DNA from: Xestospongia muta
Lineage: Eukaryota; Porifera; Demospongiae; Haplosclerida; Petrosiidae
Reading direction: 5' to 3'
Length of the DNA: 64,000 nt
NCBI GenBank assembly: GCA_963693285.1
Contig: OY848924.1
Location: 1,850,144 to 1,914,143, forward strand
The notes beneath the pieces are model-generated. The model saw nothing but the letters and a program-made list of their open reading frames with translations, did not search any database and was not told the origin of the DNA. Shown here in pieces: positions 1 to 11,969 of this stretch; position 1 is the stretch's first letter, and every line of letters starts with the position of its first letter. Made by a program: the position numbers and the translations under genes.

Positions 1-918
1 ACTAAAAAATGAACAAATGGTCTTATTGCTGGGCGAGGAAGACACACCCACATCAAATCAACTGACGATAGTATTTGCACTAACTTGATACACTTGAATA
101 TCATGTTGTCGTTTACATTCAAAGTCTTAATAGCCAGCAATAAGAGAAAATGTACTAAAAAATAAACAAATGGTCTTATTGCTGGGTGAGGAAGACACGC
201 CCACATCAAATCAACTGACGATAGTATTTGCACTAACTTGACACACTTGAATATCATATTGTCATTTACATCTGTACTCTCAATAGCCAGCAATAAGAAG
301 AAATGTACTAAAAAATGAATAAATAGTCTTATTGCTGGGCGAGGAAGACACACCCACATCAAATCAACTGACGATAGTATTTGCACTAACTTGACACACT
401 TGAATATCATATTGTCCATTACATCTGTACTCTCAATAGCCAGCAATAAGAAGAAATGTATTAAAAAATGAATAAATGGTCGTATTGCTGGGCGAGGAAG
501 ACACACCCACATCAAATCAACTGACGATAGTATTTGTACTAACTTGACACACTTGAATATCATATTGTCATTTACATCTGTACTCTCAATAGCCAGCAAT
601 AAGAAGAAATGTACTAAAAAAAGAACAAATGGTCTTATTGCTGGGCGAGGAAGACACACCCTCATCAAATCCACTGACGATAGTATTTGTACTAACTTGA
701 CACACTTGAATATCATATTGTCATTTACATCTGTACTCTCAATAGCCAGCAATAAGAAGAAATGTACTGAAAAATGAATAAATGGTCTTATTGCTGGGCG
801 AGAAAGTCACACCCACATCATAACAACTGACGATAGTATTTATACTAACTTGAGACACTTGAATATGATATTATTGTTTACATTCAAAGTCTCCATAGCC
901 AGCAATAAGAGGAAATTT
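1..918. repeat. Satellite array, six copies of a 153-bp unit
   Basis: Six head-to-tail copies begin at 1, 154, 307, 460, 613 and 766 (start marker actaaaaaat or a close variant), with exactly 153 bp between starts and only scattered substitutions. Each unit holds an inverted pair, cttattgctgg near its start and ccagcaataag near its end, so each looks like a mini-inverted-repeat element plus a short AT-rich linker. The array is cut by the window edge on the left and fades near 918. The period is a multiple of three, so short ORFs run through it, but the frame is not otherwise conserved and I see no gene. Confidence 0.93.
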
Positions 919-1062
919 TACAACTACTAGACATAAATAATAACAAGAACAGTTGAGAGAACATAACATTTGCCTTTTTATAATATATATGGTTGTTCTA
1001 AATTAATCCAAGATACAACCTACACAATGCTATATATGTACTTTCCTTAACACCATCTTGTT

Positions 1063-1795
1063 TTTATAACAAAAAGTTTACGTCTTTAACGTTAGCAGAG
1101 CTGGAGTCAGGAAAGAGGGACAAGGTTGGCAGTAGCCAGCATGTTCTTCGAAAAATTTCATCAGAGGGTCAAAGAGACCAATTTTCACACTTGGATCTTG
1201 TTATGTCTCTGAAAGTTATAGACAAAGAGATCACAGAATCCTTTGGCTGCAAAAGAAACATTTGCGGATACATTCAACGGATTGTAGCAAAACCATTTAG
1301 TGTTTCTTTCTTTACTGAGGAAGGAGTAAGAATATATCACAATTTTGCCAAAGACCAAGTTTTGTACTTGGATGCAACAGGTACAGTTATTAGTTTAAAG
1401 GGTACTGACTATGAGTCTAACACATCCTTATACTATGCTCTTGTTGTTGGACACCCAAAGAAAGGTCAGCCACCTGTTGCTGTGGCTGAACATATTTCGA
1501 CAGAGCATTCTGTAATGGCCATTTCCCATTTTCTTGAAGACTTCCGACGACATGAAGCATTGTTGTATGGGCATCAAAACATAGTTGTTCCTAAGTACAT
1601 CATTATTGATTGAAGCCTAGTCCTTCTTCTCAGCTTTTTAAGAGTTTTTAACTTGGAGACATTATCAGATTATTTACACCGCTGTTTTCGTGTGGCAAAG
1701 AGGTGCTCAACAAGCTCAGATTTCAACAAGTGTTTCGTACACGCATGCATAAGTCATGTTATGAAGAGTGCCAAGTATGACATGAAAAAATTGTT
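1063..1795 (+). pseudogene. Transposase-like exon (DDE/MULE-type), one premature stop
   Basis: An open frame runs from about 1063 to a splice donor (gtaagt) at 1796, interrupted only by TGA at 1611-1613. The residues around it read IID-stop-SLVLL, where Trp is expected, so TGG to TGA is likely. Visible features are an acidic motif LYLDATGTVISL (about 1351-1392), a segment with HPKKGQPPVAVAEHIS (1450-1497), and a second acidic site YIIID just before the stop. This pattern is typical of animal DDE/MULE-like transposases known to me. The family name is inferred and I cannot confirm the third acidic residue. It lies directly upstream of the peptidase exons on the same strand and probably belongs to the same element. 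Confidence 0.6.
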
Positions 1796-1951
1796 GTAAG
1801 TTTATCACAGCATACAATTTTTTAGTATATTTACATTACTTTAGTGCCATAAAAGAGCAGTACAGCTTCTCAATGTACTGCTTTTCAGTTTTGTTAAATT
1901 CTACATCAATTGAAATTTTTTTAATAAATCTCAAGAGATGTGCTCTAATCT

Positions 1952-3041
1952 TTGGCTCCGGAGTATGTCAACAATGAAGTGCAATGTGCAATTAATGAGC
2001 TTGAAGATACTTTCAAAAAACTTGGAGAGGTTCCCCAGTTAATCGACAGCAACATTGACAACATTAACAAAGAGCTAGCAGAGAATATACTGGAAAGTAC
2101 TACCAATTCAGAAGAAGCAATGATCCTTTCATCATGTCAGAAGCCATTCTTTGCTTTTTTTAAGCCAAAGTTGTCAAGTTTGAAGTATTGTACTGACAAA
2201 ACATGTCCTCCAAACCCAATTTTTCAACCTAAATGGATCGAAACAATGGAACGGAAATGGTTGTCTATGGTTCCTTTTTGGACAAATATACTGAGGAGTG
2301 TTAATTCAGGAGATATGTCAACAAGCAGAAATCGAACTGCTGGAACTATTGAGGCCTGGAACCTCATATTGAAAAGAAGTGACCATCCAAAGCACAGAAA
2401 GCGACCAGATCTTTTTTTAAAGGAGCACTACTCAATTCATTTTGGAAGGCAGCTGGCTTATATTGACAATGTTTCTACTAAAGACAGACAGAGGCTAAAG
2501 GTAAAGTACATTATTTGTCTATATATACAATATATATATATACATGTATTCAGAAACAGCTAGATAAACCAAAAACAAAACGGCTTGAGGAGAAGTGGTC
2601 AAAAAGATCTAAGAAGCCAGGACAAAACCTAATGGGTCAATACCAAAAGCCTCCAAAGAAGGATTTTATATTGCTGTATGCACAGAAATATGTTTAGAGA
2701 TAACTTTCAGTTTTCTCACTTAGGTCCCAATATGATGAAGTTAGCAATACAAAATCATCTCAAGTGTCCATCAAACCAAAGTCAGATGACTAACGATATT
2801 TACACAAATACATATTATAATCTCCTATAGGGGAGGCTGTGATGAAACATTGTCCGTAGAATGCAATGTATGATTAATTAAGTGTTTAATGTACTAAGTA
2901 CTCACTTTAATGCAGGAAAAACAAGAAGTCATTAATGATAGTGAAAAGTTGAAATTCTTTAGGAGTGATGAACACAATGATGATGATGATGATGTCATTA
3001 TAACATCTTTTCAACCTTGTTTGTTACCATCAAAACCTGTG
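1952..3041 (+). pseudogene. Transposon gene, middle exons
   Basis: Three coding-like exons follow the transposase exon. 1952 to about 2501 encodes a helical segment followed by a basic region (IEAWNLILKRSDH, then KHRKRPDLFLKEHY). About 2551-2697 is Lys-rich. About 2917-3041 has an acidic DDDDD run and ends before gtgagt. I recognise no enzyme domain; the segment probably links transposase and peptidase. An in-frame TAA lies just before 1952 and no clean acceptor joins it to the previous exon, so the gene is probably broken here. The introns are short and AT-rich. Confidence 0.5.
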
Positions 3042-3089
3042 AGTTAATGAACACTCATCTTTGACAAGGTGTTTGTATATATATGACAG

Positions 3090-4181
3090 ATCTATGAGAC
3101 TGGAGCGCCACTGGAGTTATGCTATACACCCAACAAGGGTTTTGGAAATCAAACCAGCAACCTATGTTGGATAAACAGCGTCCTCCAGTTATTGCATGTA
3201 ACCCCCCTGGCAAACATCTATGTGGTAATTAGAAACCCCAAACTTTGAAGTATAGATGAATTATTATAATAGGGTATACCACAAGTGGAATTAACACCAG
3301 TCCAAAAAGAATACTTAAACATTGAGTGCACAGTAGAAGATAACGTTGCTAATTCACAGATGATAACAGTATTCATTTATTTCAGGCAATATGATATGAT
3401 TTATGTAATTTAATAGGCATTGATGACATCAACACACATAGCATTTGGTGGCCAGAATGATGTAATAGAAGGAATAGAATTACTTGTTGATGCTGTTAGT
3501 GTTCAATCAATGCAGGTAATGGAGATGTAAGCAATGTATAACTGTAATCTACTAAGAATGTTTGTCTAATAAACAGAAACTGTTTAACATACATACAATC
3601 ACTGAGAAACAATGTCCTATCTGCAAGGAGGTCTGTTATTGTGATGATGACAGTGTTGTTTATATTAACAATTAGATATATGTTGGAGAAGAGTACACAA
3701 AAATACTATTAATTTCAGTGGTTGGACAAAAAGAAGACTGTATATCAGAATTGTGGCGAAAGAAAATATCTTGCTACTCAGATGAAACATCCCATCATTT
3801 GTAAGCTATATATTGTGGACAATAATGCCATAATAAAGCCTACAGATGCATACCTTGCAATGAACGTCTAATGACTGTTAGCACAAATGTTGCTTCACTA
3901 CCAGATGTACAGATACTAGGCATTTCTCGAAACACATATTCAAGTAAAAAATCAAACCAGCCATTGTTGCTACAAGAGTAAGTTGTAAGCAATGTAATCA
4001 ATCTGACATTATATCTAATAGGACAATTACAATTGAAAATACTACCAAACATGATTACACCTCAAGAACTTACAGATTACTTGGAATAGCTGTTAGTACT
4101 GATTACAATGAAAGTTTCCATTTAATCCTGTCGCTGTGTAGGTTCATCATGGACGTCCAACATCTGTAGACACAGGTCACT
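3090..4181 (+). CDS. USP-like (C19) ubiquitin hydrolase domain in spliced exons
   Basis: Consecutive exons give the landmark boxes of a USP cysteine peptidase in the right order. Exon 3090-3224 has the Cys box NLCWINSVLQLL, with the nucleophile codon at 3165. About 3275-3351 is a linking exon. Exon 3417-3515 has FGGQNDVIEGIELLVDAV, matching the QDA(H/Q)EFL-LLD box. Exon 3577-3630 has CPICKE, like the first half of the zinc finger. A second C-x2-C (CIPC) and an LP-V-I-L stretch follow at 3849-3980. Exons about 4022-4088 and 4142-4181 have TYRLLGIAVHHG and TGHY, the His box (His codon 4178). Introns are 40-200 bp. USPs cleave ubiquitin-type isopeptide bonds. Placed between transposase and Ulp1-like exons, this is most likely part of a transposon polyprotein. 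Individual splice joins are inferred. Confidence 0.68.
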
Positions 4182-5066
4182 GTAAGTTATTATACAGCTA
4201 TAAGTTACCTATATTAAAACAAACAAAAACAATAGATACAGCATTAGTGAAAACACCTGGTTGAGAGTGGATTGAATATGATGACAATAACATAATTACT
4301 AACTATGATTACAACAAAAATATAGACTATATTTCTGTGAGTAAAGCTAATGAAAACAATACATCATTATGATTGCCTCTTAGAGAAATGTATGTCTAGC
4401 TATATACAAGTCGGATGAGTCGGAGGTTAGTATGAAATTATTTCATATCACATAATACATATTGTAGTTAATTATACTAACTAAACTTGTATAGACCGTA
4501 TTGAAAGTGATTGATGATTGTCCACCAATTTTATCATGGAGAGAAGTCAGTCTGTTGTTAAAATGTGCATGCTTTACTGTTACAATATATTTCTATTAGA
4601 GTCCATTAGTTGTTAATGAAGACAAGGAAATAGTAAGTGCATTGCTAGCAAAGAATTTATTCTATATTCTATATATGTGATAAAGGACTGGAAAGAGATC
4701 AAGGCACCGTACAACACCTTACAGCCAGGAGTGTGGCTAACTGCAGAAGTAAACTATATATATGTATTCATAAATTATTATATATACATACATACACATA
4801 AGTATACATATACATATATAATCATTGTATATATTATATAATAGTATCTACTTGTGTAGGTAATAATGAATTACTTAATATTGTTAGCAAAGGATGTAAG
4901 TCAAATAATTTTACATGCATGTCACAGAAATTGTTAAAACTAGAGGAATATTGCTGTTGTCGACTCCATATTCCTTCCATTATTAAAAGCAAGAGGCTTT
5001 AGTGGTGTCACAAAATATGTAAGTATTTTATAACTTTAAAATTAAACAAAAAGTAATAAATTCTAG
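4182..5066 (+). other. Linker between the two peptidase domains
   Basis: This stretch holds very short open segments bounded by AG and GT, for example about 4239-4338, 4494-4548 and 4687-4748. They look like micro-exons of 15-30 codons connecting the USP-like and Ulp1-like parts. I recognise no domain, and some joins may be chance. The rest is AT-rich intron with TA-rich runs near 4755-4850. Confidence 0.35.
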
Positions 5067-5571
5067 GGCAAAAATCTGTTAGAGAAAGACATGATCATAT
5101 TTCCAGTTCATCGTCCACAACATTGGATTCTCATTGTCATTGCCTTAATCAACATAATATATGTTTGGGATACATTAATTACACAGGTTGTTGATGTAAA
5201 TGATAAGATCATATATGAAGTCGATTCATATCATAATAGTCGGCCTCATTTAATTAATAGCATATGGTAAGGAATTATTGCATAAAATAACATTTGAAAA
5301 AAGCAGGCTATATTTGTGTAGACTGTCAAAGTTTAAACCATCCATTCGTGAGTGGAGATACTGTGATTCCAAAGTATGTTACACTAATTCATTTTTATAG
5401 TACTTGTACATCCATAGATGTGCAACAGTCCAACACAGAGTAATGCCTGTGATTGTGGGGTATTTGTCTGTATGTTAAGACTTCATTAACTTGTATGATG
5501 TTCATTTACGTTTACAGGCAGCAAAGTGTTTCATCGAGAAGAGAAAATTAAATTTTAAAGAAGTAAGTGTA
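5067..5571 (+). CDS. Ulp1-like (C48) cysteine peptidase domain
   Basis: Exon 5067-5276 encodes MIIFPVHRPQHWILIVIAL and then VWDTL: the P-x-H--HW block with the catalytic His, and the Asp-containing strand of Ulp1/SENP peptidases. After a small exon (about 5323-5373), exon 5418 onward encodes SPTQSNACDCGVFVC, giving the oxyanion Gln and catalytic Cys (codon 5454) in the classic Q--N--DCG-F context. The next exon (5519-5562) adds AAKCFIEKRKLNFKE before gtaagt, matching the helix after the Cys. All catalytic residues are present. C48 peptidases process SUMO-like proteins and also occur in several DNA transposon families. Context suggests a transposon protein, not a host SENP. The join after the Cys exon is inferred. 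Confidence 0.75.
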
Positions 5572-5729
5572 AAAAATGCCTACTTGCATAGGCAGGTTAC
5601 ATAAATCATAGAGTGAAGCTCAAATAGCTTGAACAATGATCTTGTTGGAGCTAAATAATCTTCATAAGCAAGAAAGTTAGTGATTCACACAAAATGCTTA
5701 GATAAGTCATTTCTTATTGATAACCAGTT

Positions 5730-7440
5730 TTGTACACTATGTCTGAAAGCAACAGCGATGATGATGATGAATTTCCACCAGTACACTTTAACTCTAATTG
5801 TGAGTTGTTAAACACAAAACATTCCATTCCAGTTTGTTCTATTTAGTAGTTAACACCAAAACAGAGACAAATGAAACAATGCAATCAGAAATGTCAGTTA
5901 TTAATGCCCACAAAATCCCACTGAATAAGAGCAATGGTTTGGCACTTAAAACAATATTATCCATTGATGATAGTTTGACTGTGTTGTCATTGGATGACAT
6001 AAAACTCAATTTAAAAGACATAAAAGAATTAACAAACAGTGAAAAATTTATTTCATCTAAGGTACAGTCCATCTCAAATGTCTAATCATTAATAATACAC
6101 TCAAATAAATGTAGACAGTATACTTTTTTATAAATGTTTTGAAGACAATTAGTAACAACAAATTTGAAACCTTTTATACAGTCAGTAATTGAAATAATCA
6201 AATATGTCATCTTTGAACAATACTCTATTATAAAGGATTTGGGTTATGTTGAAGTCATAAACAGTGCTGACTTAAAAAATTTGAATGACAAGAAAATCCA
6301 TGTCAGAATTTGATAGAGTGAATCCACGTTTTTACATGAAAGTAAGTTATAATGAAGAAGTCTTGAGTATGTACCATATATACAACAGAGGTCTAGTGGA
6401 GACTAATGATATGGAGAGATATTCCTGATAATCTGTCCTATTTTGAAAGAGGACATGGTACTAGTGAGTAAAAACTAATAAAACACATGCACTATCATCA
6501 CTTTATCTATTATAGTTCAGCCAACATGAGAATAAGGATGTATTGGTATATACTATTCATGACAAAAGTGATAAAGCAAATGAACTCATTGAAACTTTCA
6601 GGTATATTCACATGAGATATTGCACATGATTGAGACAAACTTACAGGAAAGCATGCAGTTGCTACGTGGAGGACAACAGTAATGAAGGAAGCAAGAAGAT
6701 ATAACAATTGGAAAATTAATGTGGTGAAGGTTGGTAAACAGTTTAATTAAAAATGGGTACCCTGACATATTTAATCATAAGGTCACATGCCCTGACATGT
6801 ACAGAAATGTATATATATGTAAGGTATGTGAATAGCATAGCTAAGATTTAACATTTACATCAGATAATTAAATTTAACAGTATATGGCAAGTTATCTCAG
6901 AATACCATACAATGAGGATAATTTTGAGGTAGAGACTGTTTATTACATGTTGACATTATCTATAAAAATAGCTGACAACTTACAAGAAATGGATCCTTAA
7001 AATAAGGTATGTTGTCCATGAAATAATGTATATTAATATATTGTTTGTTAATTCCTAGCTGTTCAGTAGCAGAAGTGCATATGGAAAATGCTCCTCCAGA
7101 ATACGTAGAAACCATTAAAACTTATGTCAACCCAGGTACATTATAAACTACATGATTATTGAATGATTGTAATTCCAATCTTTGTTAACTTTAGGTTGTG
7201 ATAGAGAAAATGAAATTAATTATATAATGGATTGTAAGCATATAGTTCTATAAATTCTATGTTTATTGACATTTAGAAGAAGATTTAGAGGACAATGACA
7301 TACTACTTCCATCATTTACATCTCAACCAGTAACAGATAAGGACGACATCTTTTGTACTAAACAAAAATGGGGCAAGGAGTTTTACCTTAAAAGTTATCC
7401 GAATTTTTAACGTGACAAATCAGATCAGTATGTTATTCAC
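5730..7440 (+). CDS. Unrecognised spliced gene or transposon second ORF
   Basis: After a gap, a frame starts MSESNSDDDDEFPPVHFNSN (about 5738) and continues through open segments with plausible short introns: 5834-6061 (ends before gtacag), about 6391-6460 (DIPDNLSYFERGHGT), about 6513-6600 (NKDVLVYTIHDKSDKANELI), about 6647-6729 (GKHAVATWRTTVMKEARRY), about 7058-7134 and 7277-7410. The content is charged and soluble, with no membrane segment. I do not recognise a family. Because it immediately follows the transposase/peptidase exons on the same strand with the same intron style, it may be an accessory ORF of that element. Stops and uncertain joins mean it may be decayed. Confidence 0.4.
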
Positions 7441-8571
7441 ATATGTGAATACTATATCTAATACTCTATCATTGTATCAGTGACAGCATATTTACAAGAA
7501 GGTTCATTAGAACAACAATCAAAGCAAATGAAGTATGTTTACAAATATCATTTAAAATTTATAAAAATCATGTGTTTATGATATACAAACAGCACACAAT
7601 CAGACAATTAATAAATGGAGAATGTTGCAGTGATTTTGGTAAAGTGAAGTATGTGGATGATGGCTGGCCAATGACCTTGATGATATGGTGAGAATATCAG
7701 TCTAACAAACAATTATTTCATACAGGTTTCATGTAGCTAATGGAAATTGATTACTATTTACTTGCTTTGGTGAGTAATTATCTAAAAAAGCTATTTTCTA
7801 TTTAAGTGATTTTATGAAATCAATCATCTGGCTAGAGATAATTCCAGGGATAATAATTGTAAGCCATAACCTCATTGAATTATACTTATAGGTTATCACT
7901 TTGTTAATAATGGAGAAATTTCACTTTTCATACAAAATAGCTGTTAAGTGCCTTCTACAAAGACAACTTCCCTCTATATAAACACAAAATTCTTGATTTT
8001 AGATTAAGCAACTTATTGAAAAATAGTTCATTTGTAAATTATATGCTTCTAAATCTTCTTACGTGTTCTAACAAAAACACTGACCTTCAGACGTCTTTTC
8101 AAAATAACACAAGTTTCCTTGTAGCAGTGTCATGTAGTGATAGGACATTAATTAGGCTTCTGCAGCAGCACATTCAAATGAGGAATGTACATTAAGTGCA
8201 GCAACACATACCGCGGTTTTAAGGTCCGCCTACAAATATGTGCTGCTAACTTCAACAGAGTGCAGCACCATCTATAAAGAAAAATATACTGAAGTATACT
8301 AGAGTATACTAATTTTACATAAGAGTTTGCAGAACCAGATCTGCTTACATATCAATCAAACAGATGAGGACCACATTGATCAAATATATGTTTATTAGTT
8401 AGAACAATTCATTCATAATTAATATGATAAAGTATCTATCTCTCCATTTTATAAACAAATCATTCCGTCCATTTGTAATCTGTCCATCATTACTAAAAAT
8501 ACTTATCTCTCCATCATTTACTACATGTGTAAGTAATTTGTGTTCTCACTCATTTAACATTTAATCTATTT
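7441..8571. other. AT-rich spacer with a small inverted repeat
   Basis: No convincing gene is seen. A short inverted repeat, gcagcagcacat near 8163 and atgtgctgctaac near 8237, brackets the only GC-richer patch (ccgcggttttaaggtccgcc), which could be the edge of an old element. Confidence 0.4.
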
Positions 8572-8784
8572 TTAATGTATTACTTCACAAACTATATAAC
8601 CACACATCACTTCATATCTTCTACTACATAAAATGCTTTTAATAACTCTTCCTATCTGATTGGTTGGTGGGTCCATCCAATTATATAACATTAAGTCAAA
8701 TATTGTGCTTGACAACTTACCTTTAATTACACATCTCAAATATTGACCAGTAAGTAATAATAAGGCACTAGTATCCATGATCAC
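8572..8784 (-). CDS. Unrecognised minus-strand coding fragment
   Basis: An open frame of 70 codons encodes a hydrophobic start (MDTSALLLLTGQYLRCVIK) and then NWMDPPTNQIGRVIKSIL. A consensus splice donor (aaag|gtaagt) sits in the middle, so the two halves may not belong to one exon. The W-x-D-P--R-x-IK-IL pattern is faintly like a HEAT/ARM-type helical protein (THADA came to mind), but I cannot support a name. Confidence 0.25.
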   Translation of the reverse strand: MIMDTSALLLLTGQYLRCVIKGKLSSTIFDLMLYNWMDPPTNQIGRVIKSILCSRRYEVMCGYIVCEVIH

Positions 8785-9499
8785 TTTCTTGTAGACCTGA
8801 GGAAATTCAACAAGATTTAAAAAGTATTAAATATAATCTCTCTTTGGTAATCTAGTTTAACTCATATACTTTTTCCCTAACTTTTCAACCACTTGTTTAA
8901 TGTTTTCAGCCTCCACCTTGAAAGTAGACGCAGCAAAAATTAGAACGTCTATCAAATCAAAAATGAGTTTGAACTAGTTTGGTCCCACCTACTAATTAAT
9001 TGCTATGGATACATTCTTAATTAATGCTCACCAACAAACTTAATCCTCGTGGTTTAATAGATTTCTCTGATTCTACCTTTAATACACGGCCTCCTCTAGC
9101 TATATTTCATATCCTGTTGATGATTCAGGAAGTTCCAGTTTGATGATGGAGCAGTGACCATGACAATTGGAACCCTTACCATGGGTGTGAAAATAATGAG
9201 AAGAAAGTAGAAATCTAAAAGAAGTGACTCAAGAAATGAAGACACTCACAGTAACTATAATTGTATGTAATAAAATGATTACACTACTAGTGACCTGACA
9301 CACCCACTCAAGTATAAAAGTAGTTGTGTCTATTGTCCCATAGTATATCATATTTTGAACTTATCCAGGTCACATAAAATGGCAAAGTATAGACTTTCTA
9401 ACAGCCACTGTATAATATTATTGTAATGACACATTCTAATATGTGTATTAATTACCGAGCAATCATCAGTTTATGAAAAGTATATAACTTTTTCAACTG

Positions 9500-10790
9500 A
9501 TTTAGATGATACAGCTGGTTCCACAATAAACCAGATGGACAAGCTTTACTAGAAAATATTACAAACTTGCCTCAATCCTATCAAATCCTCAATACCTCTT
9601 CCAAATAAATCATTAATTCCTTTGTTTAGTTCAGTATTATAATTTAAGGCACATACTGGAGCTTTCATTAGTTTAACTCAAAAAGAAGGCAGAGATGAAG
9701 AGACTGATAGTCCATTTAATGGAGGAGATATGACTAGTTCTTCTATTACTATGTGTTACTTACTCTATATTGGTATAGACTGTTCATATGTTTATTAGAA
9801 CTACTACAATAATTGGACATGGACTACTGGCAGGTAGGTATTATCTATTAATACATCTATCTAATGTCCCATATAGTCATCTATATCTATCCATCTACTA
9901 TACATCTCTATCCATCAATTCATGTATCTACTATAACTTTTATTATCTGTCTCTATACATCTTTACTCTATCAGATAATTGACATATATTATTGTTTGAT
10001 CCTTTTATCGTAAGATATTTCTCTCTAGGATACTGCAGTGGCTTATTCAATCAGTCAATAAACCAGTGGACATGTGACATTATTAGAACATTATCATTCT
10101 TTCCTATTAGGATTACATTGGGTCTACCTGTTGTTGTTATGTTAGACAGGTAAACAATACAAGTTAATAACACAAGTTAATAACTCATGTTAGATGGAAT
10201 ACTGGTTAGATTTTGTAAATAAGTGTCTTTTATGATAACCTCCACTGTACATGTGATAGTCACATGATGACAATGAATTATTCTTCAGATTTGATATTGC
10301 CAAACCAACAAGGGCTGTATTATTAAATATTGTCACTTACTCTGAGGTGGCTCTATCATCAGGTATCTTCTCTATATAATCATTTTATTTTGCACATTAT
10401 ATTTTGTCTATTATAGAACATTGTTTGTCTATCAATATCTTCTATTTACCTCTAGTCTGTCCTCTCTAGCTTTAATATTGTTAGTTCTAGCTTAATTGGA
10501 AACACAATAAAAGCACTTTTAGATGAGAGAACTACACTGTTTACTAAGCAACTTAATTTATGGTATGTGAATATCTCATCATGTCACACAGTCAACCATA
10601 TACTATCATAATATAGGTAGAACACTAGTAGTTCGGTTTTATCAATGAGTGTCCTTATAGTGGAGAGTTTACAAGTACCTGAAATAGAGTTTCCTTAAAT
10701 TTTAATTCCATGACTTCCTTTCTTCTTTTCTATAGTCTTGATATATTGACTGATACAAATAGTTCTTCTCCTTAAATTACAACTTTCATA
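9500..10790 (+). CDS. Weak coding-like exons of unknown family, plus strand
   Basis: Several short open segments are flanked by AG and GT: about 10028-10150 (a GLFNQSINQW-like stretch then ITLGLPVVVMLDR), about 10290-10364 (RFDIAKPTRAVLLNIVTYSE), and about 10466-10561 (SSSLIGNTIKALLDERTTLF). The residue composition looks protein-like and the segments are spaced by 100-150 bp AT-rich introns. I do not recognise the family, cannot find a start or end, and some segments may be chance. It could be a decayed gene. Confidence 0.28.
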
Positions 10791-11940
10791 ACAGTCAGTG
10801 ATCTCCACTACATTACTAATGGTCAACAAAGCACTTGACTGACTGCTTGGTTAGCTCTTAATGTAGCAAGGATCATTTGTCTTAGCTAGTTCTTGGCTGG
10901 ATGGACACTTGTAAAGATAGATTATAAAGTAAGTACATGTATTATGTAAGTAGTGGTGTGGTCTAGTTCATGTATAGACTTGAGGGTAAAGGATATATTC
11001 CCAAAAAAGATAAGGTATTAAAAGTGCCTATATCAAATACATGTTTTTAAATTGTGAGTCTCTCTGTATTAGACAGTTTGAGACATTAGCATGAACTGGT
11101 TCAGGACAGTGAGGAGAGTTCAATATAAACAATGTTCTTAGTTCAGAATATATTATTATGAGAGTAAAATGTTTTGAATTATACAAATATTCAATAAGAC
11201 ATTGTTTTAATAAATTAGAAAGATTAATGTTATTAAAACTAGACTACCAAATAAACTATTGTTGAAGAAAATGTTGTAAGTTTCTCTTTTTTTCAGAATA
11301 TCTGTGGAATCTCAATGAAACCAGTTCTACAGATCAAGACAAACCAGTTATACCTCCTAATTTAACCTAAAATATCTGCACTTTTAAAATCACACTTAAG
11401 ATGATTCTTTCACATAAACTACTATTTGTGTATTACAGCATTATTTTAAACAAATATGAATTATTATAGAGATAGCTCATGTATTGATATTAAATATATA
11501 TTTTCAAATTATTGATCAAGTATCTAGGTCCAAAGGTAAGCTAGTCCAATATAACTGTATAACTATTCAATTGATTTTAGGTGTCCATTTTAATTGTTGT
11601 TTATTGACATCCTATACTATCCACTGTCAGTTTTGTTTTTCATTTAAAAAAGAATCATTTGTTTGCTAATAGTTATGTAATAAACAAAGACAAGTATCAC
11701 AAATTGTATCCTAAATTGTGTATTTAATGTTACACAGTAGGCATAGCACAAATTTAATGCTATAAAGTTTCGATCATATCTACAATTAAAAAAAGTGAAA
11801 TACAAATTGTCTGTATTGATAAACACTGAACTTTAAACTTCTTAAATTGTTGACAAACAATTTAAAAGAAATAAAAATAATTTGATTAAATTAAACAGTG
11901 AAACAGAAATTAAGCCATATTCATCAGGTGTGAAAACATC
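10791..11940. other. AT-rich spacer, no gene seen
   Basis: I see no exon chain or structured repeat here. Short ORFs at 11484-11669 and 11644-11826 have low-complexity composition and no splice context. Confidence 0.5.
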
Positions 11941-11969
11941 ATCAGCACGTGCTCACAATTAGCAAGTGA

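Noticed and set aside
544..777. 77-codon open frame in the satellite
   Set aside because: It is simply one frame through the 153-bp repeat. It begins and ends mid-unit, and other units have stops in the same frame.
1..918. CRISPR-like appearance of regularly spaced repeats
   Set aside because: The whole 153-bp unit is repeated, with no unique spacers, and the genome is eukaryotic.
3840..4052. Minus-strand ORF of 70 codons
   Set aside because: Antisense shadow of the USP-like exons, which carry recognisable motifs on the plus strand.
5839..6072. Minus-strand ORF of 77 codons
   Set aside because: Mirror of the plus-strand coding-like segment 5834-6061; no features of its own.
8572..8784. THADA assignment for the minus-strand fragment
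   Set aside because: Only a short W-D-P--R--K resemblance; too little to name, and a donor site splits it.
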